5,603 bases of DNA from an uncultured delta proteobacterium (GTDB lineage: Bacteria; RBG-13-61-14; DRUE01), in assembly GCA_903930515.1 (NCBI GenBank), contig CAIYYW010000120.1, positions 1 through 5,603 of the forward strand. Direction: 5' to 3'. Of this stretch, positions 1 to 5,603 are shown one piece after another (the first letter of the stretch is position 1; each line of letters begins with the position of its first letter). The notes under the pieces are model-generated. The model did no database searches. It saw only the letters and a program-made list of their open reading frames with translations, and was not told the origin of the DNA. The position numbers were made by a program, and so were the translations under genes.

Positions 1-3000
1 CCTGCGGGTCAGGTCTTTCACATCCTCGGCCACATCGTCAAAGATGGTGTAGAGCACCGGGATGATGAGCAGGGTGAGGATGGTTGAGGTGAACAGTCCT
101 CCGATCACGACAACCCCGAGGGGCTGCTGGATTTCCATTCCCTCGGCGCCCAAGGCGATGGGGACCACCGCGATCAGGGTGGCGATGGCGGTCATCAGGA
201 TGGGCCGGAGCCTGACCTTGCCGGCATCAATGACCGCCTGCCGTCGGGGAATTCCCTGCCGGTGATAGGTGAGCACAAAGTCAATCAGCAGGATGGAGTT
301 ATTGGCCACGATCCCGACCAGCATAATCATCCCGATGAAGGCGGTGACCCCGAGGGCGATATTGGTGAGATACAGACCGATGATGGCGCCGGTGAAGGCG
401 AAGGGGACCGCGGCGAGGATGGTTAGGGGATGCATCATTGATTCATAGAGCGCGGCCAGCACCCTATAAACGAGCAGGATGGAGAGGATGAACATGATGC
501 CGAGGTCGCCGAAGGCTTCGGATTGCTGCTGGATATCTCCTCCGAATTCCCACATATATCCCTCGGGCAGGCTGGTCTGGTTCATAATGTTGGAGATGTC
601 CGCGGTGATCAGGCCGAGCTTGCGGCCGCCCTGGTCGGCTTCAATGGTGACGATGCGCTTGGAATTCTCGCGCACGATGGTTCCGGGGCCTTCGTTATAC
701 TTGAAATTCCCTACTTCCTTGAGCGGGAAAGTGAACCCCATCGGGGAGCTGATCGGGATATTGCCCAAGTCCTTCAAGTCCTGCCGCTGTTCTTTCTTGA
801 GCCGGACCACAATGTCGTATTCCTTGCCCCCGGTGCGGTAGCGGCTGGCCAATTGCCCGTAAACCGCGGTGCGCAGCGCCACTTCCGCCTGGGCCGCGAC
901 CACCCCGTAGTTGAACATCTTGCTCCGGTCGAACCGGAGCAGTTGTTCGGGCGAGCCTTGCTCCAGGGAGGTGGTGACATTGCGGCAGCCATCCACTTTT
1001 TTCATCCGGGCAGCCACCCCCGCGGCGATTCGTTTCAAGACCTCCAGGTCGTCTCCGAAAACCTTGACCGTAATCGGCTTGGTGGTTGACTGGGAGATAC
1101 TTCCGGCCGGCCGGAAAGAGATGTCCGCGCCCGGGTTTTCCCTGGCCATCCCGTCAAAGAGATCCCGGAGATTCTGGTCGGTGGTGGTTCTGCCTTTGGC
1201 GAATTTTTTCATCTTCATAAAAAATTGCGCTTCATTGGCGCCGGTGGTTTGCCCCCCGTGTTGGGCTTCCTCCTCGGGCTTCGCGGTCTCTCCGATCATA
1301 CTGAAGAAGGCGTCAAAGTCTTTCACCTGTGCGGAAATCTTCTTATTGATGGTTGACATAATTTTGTTGGTCTGCGCATAAGGGGTTCCGAGCGGCAACT
1401 TGACCTTTCCCATATACATTCCGCCGACCATCTGGGGCATAAATTCGGTGGGGGTCTGCACCGCCATCAGGCCGGTCAGGACCAGGACCAGGAGGGCGAT
1501 GACCATCACTTTTCCGCGGTTGTCCAAGGCCCATCCCAGGAGCGTTGTGTATCCGTCCTGGATGACCTGGAAGGGGTGGCGGACCTTTTTGCCCGGCTTG
1601 GGAATATGTTTGCGGAGCAACTGGCTGGAAAGCATGGGGATGGCGGTAAAGGCCGCGAACAGCGACCCGGCCAGGGCGAAAACGATGGTGCCGGCAAAGG
1701 CGCGGAAGAGCTGGGCCGAGAGGCCGGTGATAAAGGCGATGGGCAGGAAGATCACCACCGCCACGATGGTGGCGGCGATGTCCGCGATCGCCACTTCGCG
1801 GGTCCCGACTTCCGCGGCCAGCTTCGGGTCGTCCCCCAATTGGATATGGCGGTAGATGTTTTCCAGCACCACGATGGAGTCGTCCACCATCTTGCCGAGC
1901 GCGATCACCAGTCCGCCCATGGTCATAATGTTGAGCGAGTAGCCTGAGAAATACATACAGACGAACGCGAAGAGCAGGGAAAGCGGGATGGACACGCCGA
2001 TGATCAGGGTGGGCACCACTTCCCACAGGAAGATGAAGAGGATGATCACGGCGAAGATGCCGCCTTCCACCGCGGCCTTTTTCAAGGCGTTGATCGCGTC
2101 GGTGACGAATTCGGAAAAGTTGAAATTAATATTCAAGCTCACGCCCTTGGGAAGCTCTTTCTCTATTTGAGGCAGGGCCTTGGCCACGGTCCTGGCCACT
2201 TCCACCAGGTTGGCGTCGCTTTCTTTCATAATCGCCAGACCAATGCCGGCGCGCTCTCCCTCGGGGGTAAGCCGCAAGACACGGCCGTTCAGGTCGGACA
2301 GGCCTTCCACCACAGTCGCGACATCTTTGAGCCGGATCGGGCTGATCGCTCCGGTCCCGGCCAGGGGATTGCCCATTCCGGTCATAGCCATCAGCCGGTT
2401 GGAAGTGATCTGGTTGGCATTGATCCCGAACCCGACCAGGAGGTTTTCCATCTGTTCCAGGTTGTCAAATTCGCCCTTGGACCGGATCCGGTAGCGGCTG
2501 TTTCCGATCTCCATATTTCCCGCGCTCATATCCAGGTTTTCGTAACGGATCATATTGGTGACGGTGTCCAGGCCCACGCCATAGGCGTTAAGCTTTTCCC
2601 GGTCAACATCCACATGGATTTCGCGGTTGAGTTTGCCCATCACCGTGACGGTGGCCACGCCCGGAAGTCGCTCCAGCATCGGGGCGACAATATCGTCGGC
2701 GATGTCGCCCAGCTCGGACAGCTCCCTGCCCTCGGAATCCACCGAGAGAAACATCACCGGCATCTGGGTCATATCAATTCTCATTACGATCGGGTCGCTT
2801 GCTTCCTCCGGCAGATAGTCCTTGACCAGGTCTATTTTTTCCCGCACATCTATGCTGGCCGCGGCCAGGTCGGTCCCCCAGTTGAACTCGCAGTTGATCA
2901 GGAGCACTCCCTCGCTCGCGGTGGAGGTCACCTTTTTGATGTCCGCCACGGTCTTGATGGTCTGCTCCACATTGCGGGCGATGGTCTTCTCAATTTCTTC

Positions 3001-3168
3001 CGGGCCCGCGCCTTCGTAGGTGTAGATGACCAGCACATTTGGGAAGGTGATCTTGGGGATCAGTTCCAGCTTCATCCTCCAGAGCGCGATCCCTCCCACA
3101 ATCAAGACGATCAACATACTCATCACGATCGTCACCGGCCGCCTGACCGGGAAACTGAAAATATTCAT
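1..3168 (-). CDS. RND efflux pump permease (AcrB/SwrC-like, HAE type), 3' end cut by window edge
   Basis: This is the energy-coupled inner-membrane pump, a proton/substrate antiporter expected to form a trimer. I translated 1056 codons without a stop from ATG 3168 to position 1. AcrB has about 1050 residues, so little is missing. The layout is classical: MNIFSFPVRRPVTIVM start, TM1 (about 12-32), a first periplasmic porter/docking domain (about 36-360), TM2-TM6 (about 366-515), TM7 (about 551-570), a second periplasmic domain (about 575-880) and TM8-TM12 (about 886-1038). Family motifs include LIPKITFPNV, VTSTASEGV, RLPGVATVTVMG, LGKMVDDSIVVLEN (TM4), GMIMLVGIVANNSILLIDF (TM10) and RLRPILMTAIAT (TM11). 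Asp429/Asp430 match the AcrB Asp407/Asp408 proton relay, and Thr993 matches Thr978. Asn956 replaces Lys940. The TM4 form and the TM10 Asn are closer to SwrC-like HAE pumps than to AcrB or metal pumps. Oddities are an insertion at 246-275, a Met-rich stretch at 577-586 and Arg902 in TM8. It follows the adaptor by one base and has its own GGAGG. The substrate cannot be inferred. Confidence 0.98.
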   Translation of the reverse strand, partial: MNIFSFPVRRPVTIVMSMLIVLIVGGIALWRMKLELIPKITFPNVLVIYTYEGAGPEEIEKTIARNVEQTIKTVADIKKVTSTASEGVLLINCEFNWGTDLAAASIDVREKIDLVKDYLPEEASDPIVMRIDMTQMPVMFLSVDSEGRELSELGDIADDIVAPMLERLPGVATVTVMGKLNREIHVDVDREKLNAYGVGLDTVTNMIRYENLDMSAGNMEIGNSRYRIRSKGEFDNLEQMENLLVGFGINANQITSNRLMAMTGMGNPLAGTGAISPIRLKDVATVVEGLSDLNGRVLRLTPEGERAGIGLAIMKESDANLVEVARTVAKALPQIEKELPKGVSLNINFNFSEFVTDAINALKKAAVEGGIFAVIILFIFLWEVVPTLIIGVSIPLSLLFAFVCMYFSGYSLNIMTMGGLVIALGKMVDDSIVVLENIYRHIQLGDDPKLAAEVGTREVAIADIAATIVAVVIFLPIAFITGLSAQLFRAFAGTIVFALAGSLFAAFTAIPMLSSQLLRKHIPKPGKKVRHPFQVIQDGYTTLLGWALDNRGKVMVIALLVLVLTGLMAVQTPTEFMPQMVGGMYMGKVKLPLGTPYAQTNKIMSTINKKISAQVKDFDAFFSMIGETAKPEEEAQHGGQTTGANEAQFFMKMKKFAKGRTTTDQNLRDLFDGMARENPGADISFRPAGSISQSTTKPITVKVFGDDLEVLKRIAAGVAARMKKVDGCRNVTTSLEQGSPEQLLRFDRSKMFNYGVVAAQAEVALRTAVYGQLASRYRTGGKEYDIVVRLKKEQRQDLKDLGNIPISSPMGFTFPLKEVGNFKYNEGPGTIVRENSKRIVTIEADQGGRKLGLITADISNIMNQTSLPEGYMWEFGGDIQQQSEAFGDLGIMFILSILLVYRVLAALYESMMHPLTILAAVPFAFTGAIIGLYLTNIALGVTAFIGMIMLVGIVANNSILLIDFVLTYHRQGIPRRQAVIDAGKVRLRPILMTAIATLIAVVPIALGAEGMEIQQPLGVVVIGGLFTSTILTLLIIPVLYTIFDDVAEDVKDLTRR

Positions 3169-3169
3169 T

Positions 3170-4144
3170 TTATTTGCCCTCCGCCTTTTCGGGCGATTCC
3201 TTCCCCGGCTCCTGCTTGGGCGCGGCTTTGTCCCCGATCTTCCCGGCGATGCTGGCCTTGACCCCGTCCTGCAGAATGGCCTGGTCCTCGGTCACCACCA
3301 GCTCCCCGGCCTTTACCCCGGAAAGGATTTCATAGCTCTTGAGGTCGTAGAAGCCGAGCCGGGACTCGCGCATTTCCACCAGGCCATCCGCGGGATTGAA
3401 CACGAAGATCATATCTTTGCCCATCCGTTTGCTGACCACGGTCTTGGGCACCACCGGCACATCGGCATGTTTGTCCACCACCAGTTCCACATGCACGAAC
3501 ATTCCGGGCCGGAGCTGGAGCTGGGGATTGGGAATCAGGATTTCCACTTCCGCGGTGTGCGAAGCCGCGTCCAGGGTGGGCGCGATTTTGGACACATGCC
3601 CTTCAAACCAGCGGTCCGAATAAGCGTCGGTGTAAACACGGGCCAGCTCTCCGAGCTTGACCTTGGCAAAATCTTTTTCCACCACGCTGGCCTTGATCCG
3701 CACGCTCTCAATGTCCACCACCACCGCGACCGGGAATTGCGGACTGACCATCGCGCCCGGGTCAAACATATATTTGGCCACCACGCCCGCGATCGGACTT
3801 TTCACCGGATACGGCTCAAACTGGACCCCCACCTCGTCGCGGGTGACATAAGCGATCACCTGGTCCTTGCGCACAAAAGTTCCCTTTTCCACCACCTTTC
3901 GCGTGAGCTTTCCGGGGATCTTGCTGATCACATTGACCGTGTCCTTGGGATCAATGTAGCCGGTCAAATCAATGATGTCTTCAATCTCCCCCGGCTTGAC
4001 TTCCATCACCACCACCGGGACCACCGCCTCCACGACTTGGATGGTTTGATCGCCCTTTTTCAAAACCAGCTGCAACCCCACCGCCACGATGGCGAGCAGG
4101 AGAATTCCCACCGTAACAAAAAATCCAATGGTACTCTTCTTCAT
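3170..4144 (-). CDS. Periplasmic adaptor of RND efflux pump (HlyD/AcrA family), hairpin-less
   Basis: This 324-residue membrane fusion protein links the RND pump to the outer-membrane channel. It has one N-terminal membrane anchor (about 6-29, after MKKST) and no lipobox, so it is probably membrane-anchored with its bulk in the periplasm. The domains that follow are a barrel-sandwich (lipoyl-like) domain with half-motifs at 74-104 (IPGKLTRKVVEKGTFVRKDQ) and 112-144 (SPIAGVVAKYMFDPGAMVS), a beta-barrel at about 145-222 ending in LRPGMFVHVEL, and a membrane-proximal domain at about 225-300 (VPVVPKTVVSK; GVKAGELVVTEDQAILQDGV). A Lys/Glu/Pro-rich tail ends the protein. Only about seven residues separate the two lipoyl halves, so the coiled-coil hairpin of AcrA is absent. 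This resembles BesA of Borrelia and short HlyD_D23-type adaptors. The start is set by GGAGGT 9 nt upstream and by the ATGA overlap with the channel gene. The stop lies 1 nt before the pump start. The role is firm, the substrate is not. Confidence 0.97.
   Translation of the reverse strand: MKKSTIGFFVTVGILLLAIVAVGLQLVLKKGDQTIQVVEAVVPVVVMEVKPGEIEDIIDLTGYIDPKDTVNVISKIPGKLTRKVVEKGTFVRKDQVIAYVTRDEVGVQFEPYPVKSPIAGVVAKYMFDPGAMVSPQFPVAVVVDIESVRIKASVVEKDFAKVKLGELARVYTDAYSDRWFEGHVSKIAPTLDAASHTAEVEILIPNPQLQLRPGMFVHVELVVDKHADVPVVPKTVVSKRMGKDMIFVFNPADGLVEMRESRLGFYDLKSYEILSGVKAGELVVTEDQAILQDGVKASIAGKIGDKAAPKQEPGKESPEKAEGK
3178..3182 (-). promoter_or_regulatory. Ribosome binding site of the pump gene, inside the adaptor gene
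   Basis: GGAGG lies 9 nt before ATG 3168, within the final codons of the adaptor gene (the part encoding KAEGK). The adaptor stop TAA (3172-3170) falls between this site and the pump start, leaving one base between the two genes. It fixes the pump start at 3168 and suggests that ribosomes ending the adaptor can reinitiate. Confidence 0.8.
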
Positions 4145-5577
4145 TGTCCTTCCACCTCCATTATTCCCACCGCTTTGTCCAGATTGGCTTTCGCGATCAG
4201 ATAGTTGCTTACCGCCCGGAGATAGCTGGAACGGGCCTGGGTCAGCCCCACTTCCGCGTCCAGCACATCCAGGTGGTTGACCATTCCCTCCCGATACCGG
4301 TTTTCCGCGGCCTGGAAGTTCTTCTCCGCGGCTTCCACATTCTTCTGCTCCGCGTCCACCGATTCCCGGGCCGACTCCAGGTTCAAATAGGCCGCGGTGA
4401 CCTGGATTTCAACCCCGGTCTTCAGGGCCTGCTCCCCGTAGCTCACCTGTTCCAACTGACCTTTCGCCGCCTTCATCTCGCCGTAGGTCTGAAACCCGTC
4501 AAAGATACTGATGCTCGCGGTGGCCCCGGCCTGGTATCCCTCCCGCCAGATCGTGTCATTGGGAGGCATTTCCTGGCCCCGGTTCCATTGGTAATTGGCG
4601 AACAGAGCCACCGTGGGCAGATAGCCGGCGCGCGCGATCTTGACCAGAGACCGGGTCTGCTCCTTGCGCAAGGAGACGCTCTTCAGGTCCGGCCGGTTGG
4701 ACATCGCCTGGCTGACCATTTGGTCCAACTCGGGAACCCTGCCTGGCTGAGCCTCAGAGGCGGAGTCAAAACTAAGCTCGCCCTTGACTTCCATCTCCGT
4801 TTCCGGGGGCAGGTTCAAGGCATTTTTCAAGCCCAGCCGGGCCAGCTCCAGGCCGTTATGGACCTGAATCTGCTGGGGCTTGATCGCGCTCAGCTTCGCT
4901 TCCACCTGCAGCAGGTCCAGGTTGCTGACATAACCCTCTTTGTATAAATCCTTGACCTGCTGACTATGCTTGGCCATCAGGTCATAGGAGTCGTCAACCA
5001 CCTTGACCATCTCCTGTGCCAGAAGCACCTGGTAATAGGCCTGCTTGATCTGGAAAACCAAATCCTGCTTGCTCTGGGTTAGGTCTGACTTGGACACTTC
5101 CAGCTCCAGCTTGGACGCATGGTATCCCTCGGTGGTCCTGCCCCCGGTGTAAATCGGGTAGGTGCCTTCTATTTTCGCCTGGTAGACATCGCCTTCCCGG
5201 TCGTTGGCCATTTCAAAACCGGGAAAGCCGAACAGGTGAATATGGTCCGGCGGGAGCGGAGTGCTCGCGTTCGCCATCGGAAAACTGGTGGGATACATAG
5301 TGGGCGCGCCCACCTTGAATTCAGGCAGGGTGTTCATCCTCGTATAAAGACCGCTGGCGGTGACCTTGGGGATCAAATACGACCGGGCGCTGGTCAGTTT
5401 GCCCTCCGCGTATTTTACCCCGGCTTCCGACATCTTGATCTGCAGGTTGTTTTCCAAACCAACCTTTATGCAGTCGTCCAGATTCAGGCTCATCGGGACC
5501 GGGACCGCGTTCTGCGCCCGCCCCCCTCCGCAAAAGAACAGGACCACCATTCCCAAGATCAACCACCGACTCTTCAT
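4141..5577 (-). CDS. TolC-family outer-membrane efflux channel
   Basis: This 478-residue protein is an outer membrane factor, the exit duct of a tripartite efflux pump. It forms a trimeric beta-barrel with a long periplasmic alpha-helical tunnel. Residues 1-21 look like a Sec signal peptide: K2/R4, a hydrophobic core WLILGMVVLFF, and a GRA|QN cleavage site. The mature part shows the twofold internal repeat of the family. LNLDDCIKVGLENN (31-44) matches the start of the OEP domain. ARSYLIPKVTAS (64-75) repeats as ARAGYLPTVALF (316-327). YPIYTGGRT (140-148) repeats as ISIFDGFQT (356-364). YKEGYVSNLDLLQVE (212-226) repeats as YREGMVNHLDVLDAE (428-442). Length is normal for the family. Residues 82-129 form an unusually long first surface loop. 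The ATG at 5577 is preferred, with AGGAGG 9 nt upstream; an adjacent in-frame TTG at 5580 is possible. The stop overlaps the adaptor start by 4 bp. No specific orthologue is recognised and the substrate is unknown. Confidence 0.97.
   Translation of the reverse strand: MKSRWLILGMVVLFFCGGGRAQNAVPVPMSLNLDDCIKVGLENNLQIKMSEAGVKYAEGKLTSARSYLIPKVTASGLYTRMNTLPEFKVGAPTMYPTSFPMANASTPLPPDHIHLFGFPGFEMANDREGDVYQAKIEGTYPIYTGGRTTEGYHASKLELEVSKSDLTQSKQDLVFQIKQAYYQVLLAQEMVKVVDDSYDLMAKHSQQVKDLYKEGYVSNLDLLQVEAKLSAIKPQQIQVHNGLELARLGLKNALNLPPETEMEVKGELSFDSASEAQPGRVPELDQMVSQAMSNRPDLKSVSLRKEQTRSLVKIARAGYLPTVALFANYQWNRGQEMPPNDTIWREGYQAGATASISIFDGFQTYGEMKAAKGQLEQVSYGEQALKTGVEIQVTAAYLNLESARESVDAEQKNVEAAEKNFQAAENRYREGMVNHLDVLDAEVGLTQARSSYLRAVSNYLIAKANLDKAVGIMEVEGQ
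4154..4159 (-). promoter_or_regulatory. Ribosome binding site of the adaptor gene, inside the channel gene
   Basis: GGAGGT lies 9 nt before ATG 4144, within the last codons of the channel gene (the part encoding MEVEGQ). A weaker AAGGA sits 2 nt from the start, which is too close to be the main site. Together with the ATGA stop/start overlap, this supports the chosen start and suggests translational coupling. Confidence 0.8.
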
Positions 5578-5586
5578 CAAACTCGT

Positions 5587-5592
5587 CCTCCT
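5587..5592 (-). promoter_or_regulatory. Ribosome binding site of the channel gene
   Basis: AGGAGG reads on the minus strand 9 nt before ATG 5577 and 6 nt before the adjacent TTG 5580. It lies in a short leader (5581-5603) that begins with an AT-rich run (AAAAATTTTA). This leader is all the upstream sequence in the window, so no promoter or operator can be assigned. The strong site fits a first gene of an operon. Confidence 0.85.
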
Positions 5593-5603
5593 AAAATTTT
5601 TCC

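Noticed and set aside
1-60. Pump gene as a truncated pseudogene because no stop is found.
   Set aside because: The frame simply runs off the window after TM12 at about the expected full length, with no frameshift or internal stop in 1056 codons.
523-1089. Plus-strand open frame of 188 codons.
   Set aside because: It lies opposite the conserved second half of the pump gene and shows no recognisable domain or good ribosome binding site.
1879-1884. Classification of the pump as a heavy-metal exporter (CzcA/CusA type).
   Set aside because: TM4 has the Asp-Asp pair in a VDDSIVVLEN context, typical of HAE pumps, and the typical CzcA TM4 motif is not seen. The Met-rich stretch alone is not enough.
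1343-2026. Minus-strand open frame of 227 codons.
   Set aside because: It is an out-of-frame shadow of the pump. The real frame is continuous from 3168 to 1 and carries TM2-TM7 here.
2167-4947. Long plus-strand open frames (2167-3261, 3026-4204, 4144-4947) opposite the operon.
   Set aside because: Their translations are rich in His, Arg, Gly and Pro with no family motif. They lie antisense to three genes with clear family signatures, and such frames are a usual by-product of GC-rich codon use.
5530-5532. Cys16 of the channel as a lipoprotein acylation site (LFFCGG).
   Set aside because: The residue before Cys is Phe. A lipobox needs Gly, Ala or Ser there, and GRA|QN gives a better signal peptidase I site.
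5578-5580. TTG at 5580 as the start of the channel gene.
   Set aside because: The next codon is ATG with good spacing (9 nt) from AGGAGG. TTG is possible (6 nt) but changes the protein by only one residue.

Overview
The window holds one operon-like cluster on the minus strand that encodes a complete tripartite RND efflux system. In transcription order it contains an outer-membrane TolC-family channel (5577 to 4141), a periplasmic HlyD/AcrA-family adaptor (4144 to 3170) and an RND inner-membrane pump (3168 to beyond position 1). The pump is nearly complete: 1056 codons are open to the window edge and only the extreme C-terminus and stop codon are missing. No RNA gene, mobile element, CRISPR array or terminator is visible.

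A TolC-type channel and a periplasmic adaptor imply a diderm bacterium. The DNA is moderately GC-rich by eye, and each gene has a strong purine-rich Shine-Dalgarno sequence (GGAGG or AGGAGG) 8 to 10 nt before its start. The taxon cannot be named from this alone.

The genes are packed very tightly. Channel and adaptor overlap by 4 bp (ATGA), and adaptor and pump are separated by a single base, so translational coupling is likely. Only 23 bases lie upstream of the first gene. They hold its ribosome binding site, and the promoter and any regulator lie outside the window.

The pump should take substrate from the periplasm or outer leaflet, powered by proton antiport. The adaptor would bridge it to the channel, which exports to the outside. 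The substrate cannot be read from the sequence.

This is a recognisable family rather than a new class of system, but several details stand out. The adaptor has no alpha-helical hairpin between its two lipoyl halves, as reported for Borrelia BesA. The pump keeps the TM4 Asp pair but has Asn where AcrB has the TM10 relay Lys. The pump also carries a Gly/Met/Asn-rich insertion in its porter/docking region, a Met-rich segment after TM7 and an Arg inside TM8. The channel has a long first surface loop.
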